Assembly: GCF_900086585.1 (NCBI RefSeq)
Contig: NZ_FLKM01000009.1
Coordinates: 1-64,000 of the forward strand
Source: Emergencia timonensis
GTDB taxonomy: Bacteria; Bacillota; Clostridia; Peptostreptococcales; Anaerovoracaceae
DNA: 64,000 bases
Direction: 5' to 3'
The notes under the pieces are model-generated. The model worked only from the letters and a program-made list of their open reading frames with translations, made no database searches and was not told where the DNA came from. This document shows positions 42,191-51,479 of this stretch, piece after piece; positions within the stretch are counted from its first letter, which is position 1, and each line of letters opens with the position of its first letter. Both the position numbers and the translations under genes were made by a program.

Positions 42191-44272
42191 ATGGATAAGA
42201 ATTACGGCCTGGACCGTGTGTTGGAACCGAAAGGGTTGACGCCAGCCACAGCCTGGAAGATAAATAACGATCGAAATCTCCATTCAAAGGAGGCAAGAAT
42301 CAATTTAGAGCGCATTCATCTGGAATGGGATAATTTCCAGCAGATTGTCAGCAGCTGCGGTTTTGACGAAGACAAAATTAAAGCTAAAATAATGGACCTG
42401 GTGGAGAAGCGGGGGAAATTGCACAACCCGTTTACTGGCACAGGCGGTGTTTTGATTGGAACGATCGAAGAAGAGGCCGAAGATTTGGTCTCAGAAAACG
42501 ATTTGAGAGTGGGAGACCGCATTTACTGCATCACTTCCTTGAGCTGTCTGCCTCTTCATATTGAAAGCATACAGGAAATCGACTATAACTATGGCCAGAT
42601 TACCTGCCAGGGTTATGCCATACTCTTTGAGGCCTCACCTGTCTATAAGCTGGAGAAGGGACTGCGTCCGGATTACACCCTTGCGGCTATCGATGAAGCG
42701 GGGACCCTCTTTGGCGCTTACAATATTGCCATCGAACATCAGAACAAGAACATCGTCATCATCGGACGCAACGTCTATACTACCATGATGTACTCAGCGG
42801 CTGTGAGAGAAGCCATCGGCCCTATGTACAACGTTATTGCGGTCATGGACAAATACGCCAAAGAAAGCTTGACGCAGGAAGAAATTGAGACGGTCATGTA
42901 CCCTTTGATTAAAGAGACCTATTTTGTGGATTTGACGGAGCCGATTAAATCCTTTCAATCCATGATAGGCAAAAACCCTTTGGTCGGAGAGGCGGATCAG
43001 GTTATCATCGCGGAGGATATCTTCGGTGCAGAGACTTTGGCCGTCATGATGGTAAAGCCTTTCGGCGACCTCTACTTCACGGCGGTGGAAAATCACTATG
43101 CGGAGGCGCAGATTGTAGCGGAGTCCATGGGCAAGATTATGACCATGTATGCCTTTGATCAGTACATCAAAGACTATCCCGACTTCACGATCAGGGTCGT
43201 CAAAAACATTCAGATGAAGCTGGATGAAATCAACCGTCTCTATGAGAGTAAAAAGAGAAAAAATAAGCTGACCCGCAATCGGGCCAAAAGCATTATGATT
43301 ACAAGCGCTGGCAAAGAAGACGATTTTGTTTATCAGAGCCAGGTGACCAAAAGCATGATAGACGAGGTCATGAACATAGCCAAATATGACTGCAATGTCA
43401 TCATTCAGGGGGAAACCGGCGTCGGAAAGGAAAAAGTGCTTTCCTTGATTCACCAGAACAGCGAGCGTCACGGCAATCCCTGCATCAAGATTAACTGCGC
43501 AACCATTGCCGAGAGTCTGGCAGAATCAGAATTCTTCGGGTATGAAGCCGGTGCTTTTACGGGGGCCCAGGCCAGCGGAAAGCCGGGTTACTTTGAAATG
43601 GCCAACAACGGAATCCTCTTTCTCGATGAGATTGGCACTCTGTCCATGAATATGCAGTCAAAGCTGCTGCGGGTTTTGCAGGAAAGTCAATTTTACCGTG
43701 TAGGAGGAACCCGGCAGATTTCTGTCAATGTCAGGGTCATCGTAGCAAACAACGTTCCCCTGAAGGACTTGGTAGATAAAGGGAAGTTCAGAGAGGATCT
43801 GTACTACAGACTGAATATCTGCAAGATTGACGTGCCGCCTCTGCGTGATCGCAAGGACGACATCCTCTGTCTTGCACAGAGCTTTGTTTCAAACTGGACA
43901 AAAAAGTATAAAATAGAAAGAGAGCTTTCGCCGGAGGCTCTCAGCGCCCTCTACGATTATTATTGGCCGGGGAACGTCAGGGAACTGGAGAACGTCATCC
44001 ATCGGCTGGTCATCAGCTGCAAGGATATAATCATCTCGGGTGAAATAGTGGACGATATTCTGAACGAAAACGCCTACGGCGATATGATCGTCAGTGTAAA
44101 GAAAACCTTTAACAGAAGCGAGCATATGGACTTTCATCAGCTGATGGAGCAGCAGGAGAAGCAGATTATCGAATATGCGCTGAAGAAAGAGGGCACCACC
44201 AGAAAGGCGGCGGATCTGCTGGGACTTCCACAGACCACTTTCGCCAGAAAGAAATTGAAACACGGGTTATAA
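42191..44272 (+). CDS. Sigma-54 activator with Kdd-like sensor domain
   Basis: A 693-residue protein. Residues 1-340 resemble L-erythro-3,5-diaminohexanoate dehydrogenase of lysine fermentation (LEPKGLTPATAWKINND, KRGKLHNPFTGTGGVLIGT, the DLRVGDRIYCITSLS segment). In the Rossmann part the glycine-rich loop is degraded (IIGRNVYTTMMY near residue 190), so catalysis is unlikely and a sensing role is likely. Then come a sigma-54 AAA+ domain (Walker A GETGVGKE, sigma-54-contacting GAFTGA, Walker B ILFLDEIG) and a Fis-type helix-turn-helix (TTRKAADLLGLPQTTFARKK). The ATG at 42191 follows AGGAG. It heads an operon with the next three genes. Confidence 0.9.
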   Translation: MDKNYGLDRVLEPKGLTPATAWKINNDRNLHSKEARINLERIHLEWDNFQQIVSSCGFDEDKIKAKIMDLVEKRGKLHNPFTGTGGVLIGTIEEEAEDLVSENDLRVGDRIYCITSLSCLPLHIESIQEIDYNYGQITCQGYAILFEASPVYKLEKGLRPDYTLAAIDEAGTLFGAYNIAIEHQNKNIVIIGRNVYTTMMYSAAVREAIGPMYNVIAVMDKYAKESLTQEEIETVMYPLIKETYFVDLTEPIKSFQSMIGKNPLVGEADQVIIAEDIFGAETLAVMMVKPFGDLYFTAVENHYAEAQIVAESMGKIMTMYAFDQYIKDYPDFTIRVVKNIQMKLDEINRLYESKKRKNKLTRNRAKSIMITSAGKEDDFVYQSQVTKSMIDEVMNIAKYDCNVIIQGETGVGKEKVLSLIHQNSERHGNPCIKINCATIAESLAESEFFGYEAGAFTGAQASGKPGYFEMANNGILFLDEIGTLSMNMQSKLLRVLQESQFYRVGGTRQISVNVRVIVANNVPLKDLVDKGKFREDLYYRLNICKIDVPPLRDRKDDILCLAQSFVSNWTKKYKIERELSPEALSALYDYYWPGNVRELENVIHRLVISCKDIIISGEIVDDILNENAYGDMIVSVKKTFNRSEHMDFHQLMEQQEKQIIEYALKKEGTTRKAADLLGLPQTTFARKKLKHGL

Positions 44273-44275
44273 GAT

Positions 44276-47200
44276 ATGAAGAACCATTTACGAATTTACA
44301 ATGAAATAAAGACCGCTTTCCTAGATAAGACTTTTTTAAAAGAACTGAACATGAAAAGAAAAGAAATGGAGAGTTGCCTCTTGGAGGCGCGGTGGATTGA
44401 TATGGCGGAGGAGCTGGCAGAAAGTACTGACGAGCAGGGGCGCTTTCCGGCCAAAATGGTATTAGAAGCTTGCGAACATTATATTGACGAGCTGCAGCCT
44501 GTACCAGAGCAGGGTTGGTTAGCCCACTGCTACAGATATGTACTCAGCCAGCTATTTCCAGAAATGGGTGAACCAGAAGGCGCAGCAGAATACAGGCAGG
44601 GCAGGATTTATCTGCTGCAAATTCTTCGTGCCGTCTATGCCTGCGAAAGCAAAGTTCTGCCTTTTGATCCTACAAAGGAAATGCGTCTGCTTTCCGACCA
44701 CGAGATTGAAGCGCAGGGTTATACTCCGGAGTACAACAAGCTGCGCAAGCTGATACATAATAAATATGTCTACGAATTTATGCGTATCGGTGTGGATATT
44801 ACCCCCTTTAACACCTTAGGCCATATCGGCGGCGTCCATTATGTTGCCATGTTTGCAGGACGGCAGCTAGCCCGTACCCAGGTTCCTGTCGATTTGGGAC
44901 TCGTTTCTGGCGCGGCGGCAGGCCACGATATCGGAAAGTATGGATGCAGAAAAAGTGAAGAAAAACGAATTCCCTACCTGCATTACTACTATACGGATCT
45001 ATGCTATAACCGCTTCGAAATGCCTACTATCGGCCACATCGCAGCGAACCATTCCACCTGGGACTTGGAACTGGAGAATCTGTCTGTGGAGTCATTGCTT
45101 TTGATTTACGCGGACTTCAGAGTCAAGAGCAGCCGAAATGATCGAGGTGAAGAAGTTGTTCGCTTCTACAGCCTGGACGAGGCCTTTGATGTAATCTTAG
45201 GCAAACTGGACGATGTGGACGAAACCAAGCGGCTCAGATATCAAAAGGTCTACGACAAACTGAAGGATTTCGAGAACTACATGATGGAGAGGGGCGTCGT
45301 GACCCAGCTGCCAGCTGATTTTAGAGAACCTATGGACGAGAAGCCACAGGAGACAAAACGGCAGATCGCTTTATTAAACGGACAGGATTTGGTAAATCAG
45401 CTGAAGTTCAGCGCCATCGATCACAATATCCGTCTTATGAGCCGCTTTCACGTAGAAAGTGAATTCGGCAACCTCATCGAAGCGGCAAGAAGCGAGCGGC
45501 AATGGAAAAACCTGCGCACTTATGTCAGCATCTTTGGCGAGTATTCAACCTATATGACGGAAAAGCAGAAGCTGCTGACGCTGAAATTTCTCTATGAGCT
45601 GTTGGCACATAAAGAGAGTGATATCAGAAGTCAGGCGGCGGAAATCATGGGCAGAATGATTGCAGGCTTCAGCGAAGAGTATAAGAAGGAAGTACCGACC
45701 GATATCACCCTGCCGGACAGACTGGTAAACAATTTGTCACTTTGGGAAAAATACCTGCATGCCATTATTTTTCCGGATCATAAGTTGACAGACCAACATA
45801 AAAAATGGATTTCCAACACATTGGACAGCTTTTCAAAGGCGCTGCTGAGCCATTGCAAGGTCTCCTGCAGACACAATTACTTTGATATACTGCAGAAGTT
45901 CTACGCCATGAAAGTTTATGATGAGGGCACCGTCATGGTGCTGCTGGATGCAGGGCTGGCCATAGAGCGGGAACTCTGCACTGCCGCCTTTACGGAGCAG
46001 CTGAAACTGTTTTTAAAAGAATCTTTCGGCGCTTACAGCAAAAGTGTGGATATTGCAGTGCTGAAAGCCAGCCGTCATTATTTTGACGGATATGGGGACG
46101 ACCAGTATGAGAGAGAGATCAGAAAGGTCATGAATATCCCAGAGGACGGCGAAGCCTTTGATGAAAACTTGGCAGCCATGTTTCTGGACGATTTGAAAAC
46201 TGGCACGCCGTGGATTCAAAAAGTGGCGAACATTTCTTTCATGCTCAAGCATGTTGAACAGGCAGGCGATAGAGGCCGAACCCTCCATGTGGCAACCCAT
46301 CTGGCTAATTTAGTAAAGGTCAGCGAAACCATTACCGTGAGAAAAGCGGCGGGCGCGGGACTTTTGTCCATCATCGGCAAGATGCCGCTGGAGCAGAGAA
46401 ATGAACTGACGGTGGAACTGTTCAACGGGCTTGAAATTGGAGACTATCAGTTTTCAAAGTACATTCCCGATTACCTGGGCATCATCATGCTCTATCTGCC
46501 GCCGAAGGAGCTGGATGAATCCATCGACGAACTGCAGAAGATTCTGGAGACTGGCAACGAAAAAGCGGCTTCCTCTGTGATAAATACTTTGGGCGTCATG
46601 GTGGAGAACTACAGCATCTATAAAGGAAAATTTATGGAGCCGACAGATATTCGTGAGAAACGCAGGTTTCGGCTGCTGAATTTAATTATCAAGGCATTTG
46701 CAGGCTATAACGATGTCTGCTCTCAGGAAGCCTTCTGGACCTTAGGCATTCGTATCTTCGGCGGGAAGGTGCTGAACCTGGCAGAAAAAACGGAAATCTT
46801 TAAACATTGCTATAAGAAGATTATGTCACTGCTCTATGAGAAGAAAGAGGGGGAACTGGATTTCTACAACGATGCCGCAGTGCTGAATCATATTTATCGT
46901 TATATTTCCCAGTACCAGGCTGAAGTGGGAGCTTTTGAATTCCCTCCAGTGAGAAAGGCCGCTTTCTTCCCGGGAACCTTTGATCCCTTCAGCCTTGGAC
47001 ACAAGGCCGTAGCGACTACGATCAGGAATATGGGCTTTGAAGTCTATCTCGCCTTGGATGAATTTTCATGGTCAAAAAACACCCAGCCGAGGCTGCAGCG
47101 CCGGAAGATTATGACCATGTCTATCGCTGATGAAGACAATATCTTTATCTTTCCAGAGGACATTCCAGTCAACATCGCCAATCCGGCGGACATCAAGCGC

Positions 47201-49045
47201 CTGAAAGAAACCTTTGCCGGAAAAGAGCTTTACATCGCAGTGGGTACTGACGTCATTAAAAACGCATCGTGTTACAAGGCAGCGCCTGTGAAGGACTCCA
47301 TTCATTCTTTGAACCATATCGCCTTTGCCCGCGAGTCCAACGAGCAGGGGAAAAGCCGGGGCGAGGAAAAACGATATCCCATTACGGGTGAAGTGATCAA
47401 TCTGACCTTGAAAAAATATTATGAAGATATCAGCTCGACGCGGATCAGAGAAAACATCGATCTCAATCGGGACATCTCCAATCTGATCGACATCGTGGCG
47501 CAGAATTATATCTATGATAGGAACTTGTATTTGAGAGAACCGGCTTACAAGCATATTTTGCAGGCAAAAGAGATTCGGATCAGCACCTATGAAGAAAGAA
47601 GCGCGGCCTGTCTTGCGCCGATCAAAGAAGAACTGGTACACAGAGGGTATCATATGGACCGCCTGTCTGCGTATCTGGATCGGCCTGGCGTCCGCACCAT
47701 CTACATTGAAAGCGGCGTGCGAAACAAGAAGATGGCGGCCTTTGCTGCCGCCCACAGAGTGGAAACCAGCCAACTGCTGGAAGAATTTGCAGATCCGTCC
47801 ATTGCGGCCCATGTCAGAGAGCAGGCTGCCGGCAGCATCGCGGTGATCGGTGCCTTCTTTTCAGGGAAAAATCGTACAATATCCAACGTCAGTCAAATCG
47901 TACTGACGGAGATCCTTACGGAACTGCTGGCGAGGGACTTTGCTTATGTAGTCTATCATCCTGTGGATAAAGCGGGCATGAACCAGAGAATCGTGGACGT
48001 TCTGCGCAAGCAGGGATTTGTCAATATTGCAGATCCAGGCAGCGAACAGCCGATTTACGCCGTGGACATGAAGTCGCCGATTGTCATCTTCCGCGATGTG
48101 GAGACGGTAATAAAAAATCCGCTCAACAAGAATCCGGAGGTTTTGAAGGTCATCGACGAGGCTCACAGCAGGCTGCTGCGGACACTGACTGCGATTTACC
48201 ATGGACAGCTTGTTCTTTCCTTTAATACCGGCGCCATACATCACAAGATTATCAACAAGGTGGCAGCGCTAAATCAGGTGTCGGCAGAGACCGTCAGCAG
48301 CAAGAGGGGACCGTATATGTCGGTGCCTTTCGGCAAGGCTTTAGCCGATGTGGTGGTGCCCAATACAGTGACCAAAGCGCTGCATACAGAAAAATATTTT
48401 TCAAGTGATCTCAAACACTTTACCATCGCAGAGGCAAAGCATCACGCTGTTCTCGACAATCAGGCCAGAACGATAAAATCCTTTGATCGGCCGATCATTC
48501 TTATTGACGATCTGCTGCACAAGGGACATCGCATGAATATTCTGGACCCGATTCTCAAACAAAATGATGTGGAGGTGAAAGAAATCATCGTCGGCGTTTT
48601 GACCGGCAATGCCAGGGATTTAATGACGGTGAGAAACAGGAGTGTGGAAAGCGCGTACTTCCTGCCAACCCTAAAAGTATGGCTCAACGAGAGAGATTGT
48701 TATCCGTTTATCGGCGGCGACAGTATCGACAAGGACGCGGACGTATCTATGAATTTGCTTCTGCCCTATACGACTCCCGTCTTTATCCTGAATGGAGACG
48801 CTGATGCAGTCTTCGAATATTCCAGAGTCTGCCTGGAAAACGCGAGAGAAATTCTGAAAGTACTGGAAAAAGAATACCAGTCTACTTTTGAGAAGAAGCT
48901 GACGCTGAAGAGGCTGGGGGAAGTCATCACTTATCCGAGAAGACCTGACGTAGGCGAAGGCATCAGTTACGATGAAAATCTGGCTCCGTCGGTCTATGTA
49001 GAAAATGACATTGAGAAACTAATCAGACTGAGATATAAACGTTAG
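44276..49045 (+). CDS. Giant multidomain protein: HD hydrolase, helical repeats, nucleotidyltransferase, GNAT-like, PRTase-like
   Basis: A 1589-residue protein. An HD phosphohydrolase domain has His188 and the His217-Asp218 pair in AAAGHDIGKYG. Residues about 370-880 are helical repeats (HEAT-like). A NadD/CoaD-type nucleotidyltransferase begins at FFPGTFDPFSLGH (G900 to H909, the HxGH-type site) and includes ISSTRIR near residue 1052. An acetyltransferase-like stretch lies near 1130-1300, and a phosphoribosyltransferase-like motif in LIDDLLHKGHR (Asp1411-Asp1412). No signal or membrane segment. It starts three bases after the sigma-54 activator gene. The domains all handle nucleotides or ribose phosphates, but the reaction is unknown. 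Confidence 0.8.
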   Translation: MKNHLRIYNEIKTAFLDKTFLKELNMKRKEMESCLLEARWIDMAEELAESTDEQGRFPAKMVLEACEHYIDELQPVPEQGWLAHCYRYVLSQLFPEMGEPEGAAEYRQGRIYLLQILRAVYACESKVLPFDPTKEMRLLSDHEIEAQGYTPEYNKLRKLIHNKYVYEFMRIGVDITPFNTLGHIGGVHYVAMFAGRQLARTQVPVDLGLVSGAAAGHDIGKYGCRKSEEKRIPYLHYYYTDLCYNRFEMPTIGHIAANHSTWDLELENLSVESLLLIYADFRVKSSRNDRGEEVVRFYSLDEAFDVILGKLDDVDETKRLRYQKVYDKLKDFENYMMERGVVTQLPADFREPMDEKPQETKRQIALLNGQDLVNQLKFSAIDHNIRLMSRFHVESEFGNLIEAARSERQWKNLRTYVSIFGEYSTYMTEKQKLLTLKFLYELLAHKESDIRSQAAEIMGRMIAGFSEEYKKEVPTDITLPDRLVNNLSLWEKYLHAIIFPDHKLTDQHKKWISNTLDSFSKALLSHCKVSCRHNYFDILQKFYAMKVYDEGTVMVLLDAGLAIERELCTAAFTEQLKLFLKESFGAYSKSVDIAVLKASRHYFDGYGDDQYEREIRKVMNIPEDGEAFDENLAAMFLDDLKTGTPWIQKVANISFMLKHVEQAGDRGRTLHVATHLANLVKVSETITVRKAAGAGLLSIIGKMPLEQRNELTVELFNGLEIGDYQFSKYIPDYLGIIMLYLPPKELDESIDELQKILETGNEKAASSVINTLGVMVENYSIYKGKFMEPTDIREKRRFRLLNLIIKAFAGYNDVCSQEAFWTLGIRIFGGKVLNLAEKTEIFKHCYKKIMSLLYEKKEGELDFYNDAAVLNHIYRYISQYQAEVGAFEFPPVRKAAFFPGTFDPFSLGHKAVATTIRNMGFEVYLALDEFSWSKNTQPRLQRRKIMTMSIADEDNIFIFPEDIPVNIANPADIKRLKETFAGKELYIAVGTDVIKNASCYKAAPVKDSIHSLNHIAFARESNEQGKSRGEEKRYPITGEVINLTLKKYYEDISSTRIRENIDLNRDISNLIDIVAQNYIYDRNLYLREPAYKHILQAKEIRISTYEERSAACLAPIKEELVHRGYHMDRLSAYLDRPGVRTIYIESGVRNKKMAAFAAAHRVETSQLLEEFADPSIAAHVREQAAGSIAVIGAFFSGKNRTISNVSQIVLTEILTELLARDFAYVVYHPVDKAGMNQRIVDVLRKQGFVNIADPGSEQPIYAVDMKSPIVIFRDVETVIKNPLNKNPEVLKVIDEAHSRLLRTLTAIYHGQLVLSFNTGAIHHKIINKVAALNQVSAETVSSKRGPYMSVPFGKALADVVVPNTVTKALHTEKYFSSDLKHFTIAEAKHHAVLDNQARTIKSFDRPIILIDDLLHKGHRMNILDPILKQNDVEVKEIIVGVLTGNARDLMTVRNRSVESAYFLPTLKVWLNERDCYPFIGGDSIDKDADVSMNLLLPYTTPVFILNGDADAVFEYSRVCLENAREILKVLEKEYQSTFEKKLTLKRLGEVITYPRRPDVGEGISYDENLAPSVYVENDIEKLIRLRYKR

Positions 49046-49053
49046 AGGTAAAA

Positions 49054-50025
49054 ATGAAAAGAATTGAGGACTTATTAAAGGAATCAGGGATTACAGGCGG
49101 TATTCCTCTCGACTACTGTCCTGTGAAACTGAAGGAAAAAAACAGAGTGAATCTGTTGGCTTTGGGGGACGTAGGCACGACTGTACTGATAGGCTTGCGG
49201 CTGCTGGGCGCCGACGTGATTTCGATCATCGGCATCTGTGACATCGATGAGTCAAATATGGTTCGCTGTGAACAGGAGATCAACCAAATCAATTATCCCT
49301 TTGAAACGCAGGGACTTCCAGAAGTGAAGATGGTCGGAGAGGAAGACCTCTTTGACTGCGATGTTCTGGTCTTCTGCGCCAGCAAAGGCGTGCCGCCCCT
49401 CGGGGCAGCAGGCGATGTGCGAATGGCACAGCTATCTGCCAATGGCGAAATAATTGCCCGTTATGGGAGACTGGCAAGAGAAAGGGATTTTAAAGGTTTG
49501 GTCGCTGTAGTGAGTGACCCGGTAGACCCACTGTGCAGAGCTTTTTTAAACAGCGCAAAATTGCGGCCGTCTCAGGTGCAGGGTTATGGTCTGGGGGTCA
49601 TGAACGCCCGCGCACTGTATTTTGCAGGAAAAGATCGGCGCTTCAGCCACTATGCTGCGGAAGGCCGCGCCTTTGGCCCTCATGGTGAGGATTTGGTCAT
49701 TGCCGATAGTTTGACGGCTTACGACGATCAATTGTCCAGGGAGCTGACGGCTTTGACTGTGGACGCGAATATGAGAGTGCGGGAGCTGGGGTTTAAGCCG
49801 TACATCGCTCCGGCGCTGTCCTCGGCAGCAATTTCTATCTTACTGACCCTGCGGGGAGAGTGGCATTACAGTTCTCTCTATCTTGGAAACGAAGACAAAG
49901 GCGCCTTTCTGGGCATGAAGAATAGAATGAGAGGAAGCGGACCAGAATATGAGGATGTGCCTCTCTGTGAGGAACTGTATGGGCGCATCAAAGACGCATA
50001 TGAGAATTTGTGCGAGATAAAGTAA
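49054..50025 (+). CDS. Malate/lactate dehydrogenase-like NAD-binding protein
   Basis: A 323-residue protein with the LDH/MDH Rossmann arrangement: LLALGDVGTTVLIGLRLLG (about residues 30-48), an acidic residue ending strand 2 (ICDID), DVLVFCASKGVPPLG where LDH has its AGxP loop, and VAVVSDPVDPLCRAFL where LDH has the NPVD motif. The C-terminal half is less conserved and I do not see the usual catalytic His block, so it may not be a true lactate or malate dehydrogenase. It lies eight bases after the giant multidomain gene and is clearly in its operon. Confidence 0.65.
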   Translation: MKRIEDLLKESGITGGIPLDYCPVKLKEKNRVNLLALGDVGTTVLIGLRLLGADVISIIGICDIDESNMVRCEQEINQINYPFETQGLPEVKMVGEEDLFDCDVLVFCASKGVPPLGAAGDVRMAQLSANGEIIARYGRLARERDFKGLVAVVSDPVDPLCRAFLNSAKLRPSQVQGYGLGVMNARALYFAGKDRRFSHYAAEGRAFGPHGEDLVIADSLTAYDDQLSRELTALTVDANMRVRELGFKPYIAPALSSAAISILLTLRGEWHYSSLYLGNEDKGAFLGMKNRMRGSGPEYEDVPLCEELYGRIKDAYENLCEIK

Positions 50026-50047
50026 TCAGTAAAAGAGGCGATGGAAA

Positions 50048-51097
50048 ATGTTAACGGTGATTAAACCTTTCTGCAATGAATTTCATAGAGAAAACCGGAT
50101 GGACCTCATTCTCTCCGAAGCGCTTGCCACAGTCGAGACAGAATATCTACTTACGGCGAAAGAACTGGAAGCGTGTGATCTGCGCGGCAGGAAAATCCTT
50201 TTTGCCGTCTGTCTGTCTGAAGCGGGGATCAATATGGAATATTACAGGATATTGGAGTATTTCAGACGAGCGCCAGGCTGCCTGACTGGATGCAGCGGCG
50301 CTGTGATCGTCGATGGAAGCGGAGAACTTTTTACCAAAAGTCTGGCTCGCAGACTTGTATTTTCAGCTAACGCAGCAGGCTGCGCATTTATCAGCAGACC
50401 GCTGGTGGAGGCCACAGGCTCTCTCTATAATTTTAAGGTAATCAGCAAGGTGCTGGGCACGGATCTGCTAGGCGCATATCAGATGCTGACAGAACGCCTG
50501 ATAAAGAGATTGTGTGACTTCGAAATGTTGAAAATACGTCATCCAAATGTGCTGGCAATTCACGCCAGCAGCAGAAAGACTTCTAATAGCCTGATGCTCT
50601 GGGAAAAAGTGAAGAGTTATTTAGACGAGTCCATCAAAGTGACAGAAATTTCCCTCCGCAACGGTCAGCTGTTGGACTGCAGAGGCTGTAAGTATGAGGA
50701 ATGTATGCATTTCGGAGAAAAAGGAGGCTGCTTCTATGGCGGCGTCATGGTGGAACAGGTATATCCGGCCATCATTGAATGTGACTGCCTGGTTATGATT
50801 TGTCCAAACTACAACGATGCGGTCAGTGCAAATATTACTGCCTTTATCAACCGACTGACTGCAGTTTTCAGAACCCATGACTTTTCAAAGAAAAAAATCT
50901 TCGCTCTGGTGGTATCGGGCTACAGCGGCGGCGATATCGTGGCGGAGCAGATCATCAGCGCCATGAACTTTAACAAGAACTTCATTCTGCCGGCTAAATT
51001 TGCTCTGGTGGAAACGGCTAATGATCCCGGCAGCATTTTGGACGTGGAGGCGCTTGAAGAAAAAGCAGGCATTTTCGCCAGACAAATCAGAGCATAA
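50048..51097 (+). CDS. Iron-sulfur flavoprotein-like NAD(P)H oxidoreductase
   Basis: A 349-residue protein. Residues about 165-345 form a flavodoxin-like FMN reductase domain (VLAIHASSRKTSNSLMLWEK phosphate loop, MICPNYNDAVSANITAFINR). A cysteine cluster in LDCRGCKYEECMHFGEKGGC (C-x2-C-x4-C-x8-C) could hold a [4Fe-4S] centre, as in archaeal Isf proteins. The first 150 residues form a separate domain of unknown type with several cysteines (GCLTGCSG). It is the last gene of the activator operon, before a terminator, and may supply electrons to the dehydrogenase-like partner. Confidence 0.75.
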   Translation: MLTVIKPFCNEFHRENRMDLILSEALATVETEYLLTAKELEACDLRGRKILFAVCLSEAGINMEYYRILEYFRRAPGCLTGCSGAVIVDGSGELFTKSLARRLVFSANAAGCAFISRPLVEATGSLYNFKVISKVLGTDLLGAYQMLTERLIKRLCDFEMLKIRHPNVLAIHASSRKTSNSLMLWEKVKSYLDESIKVTEISLRNGQLLDCRGCKYEECMHFGEKGGCFYGGVMVEQVYPAIIECDCLVMICPNYNDAVSANITAFINRLTAVFRTHDFSKKKIFALVVSGYSGGDIVAEQIISAMNFNKNFILPAKFALVETANDPGSILDVEALEEKAGIFARQIRA

Positions 51098-51128
51098 AAA
51101 AAGAGATCGATATTTCGGTCTCTTTTTT
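51095..51128. terminator. Terminator of the activator operon
   Basis: AAAAAAAGAGATCG pairs with CGGTCTCTTTTTT around ATATTT, with A and T runs on both sides. Confidence 0.85.
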
Positions 51129-51133
51129 ACAGA

Positions 51134-51364
51134 TTAGTCTATTGGCGGGAATTCGAAATCCTTGAGCGCATCGTGCATATCCTTAAACTGCGCTTTGATG
51201 TAATCTTCAATTTCTTTCACGTCTACCTCGACATGATGCCTTCTTGCATACTCCACCATCTCGCTTCGGAGTACGAGGAAATCAATTTCTTCGTCTGCGT
51301 AACGAATCGCTACATTGGCAGCGCCATGGGAAAAACCTTTCCTTAACATTTCTTCTTTGTTCAT
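51134..51364 (-). CDS. Small acidic protein, paralogue 1 (76 aa)
   Basis: MNKEEMLRKGFSHGAANVAI is followed by an alternating helical pattern and a C-terminus ending FEFPPID. It aligns along its length with the neighbour at 51480-51716 (shared pattern KEEMLRKGF/KEVMLKRAF, NVAIRYADEEIDF/NGAVRFVDRDVDF, EVDVKEIEDYI/EVSEKEIENFI). GGAGG precedes the ATG, and an in-frame TTG two codons earlier is possible. No family recognised. Cytosolic. Confidence 0.7.
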   Translation of the reverse strand: MNKEEMLRKGFSHGAANVAIRYADEEIDFLVLRSEMVEYARRHHVEVDVKEIEDYIKAQFKDMHDALKDFEFPPID

Positions 51365-51450
51365 GTTCAAGTACCTCCATACTTTTTAAGAGATGATATG
51401 TTCTATACTTATACTATAGCACTCTTTGGAAATAAAATCCATAAAATATG

Positions 51451-51477
51451 AAAAAAGACCGCGATGCGCGGTCTCTT
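51451..51477 (-). terminator. Terminator after paralogue 2
   Basis: GACCGCG-ATG-CGCGGTC, read on the minus strand, ends in a run of six T immediately after the 51480-51716 gene. A weaker poly-A flank allows a minus-strand role. Confidence 0.75.
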
Positions 51478-51479
51478 CA

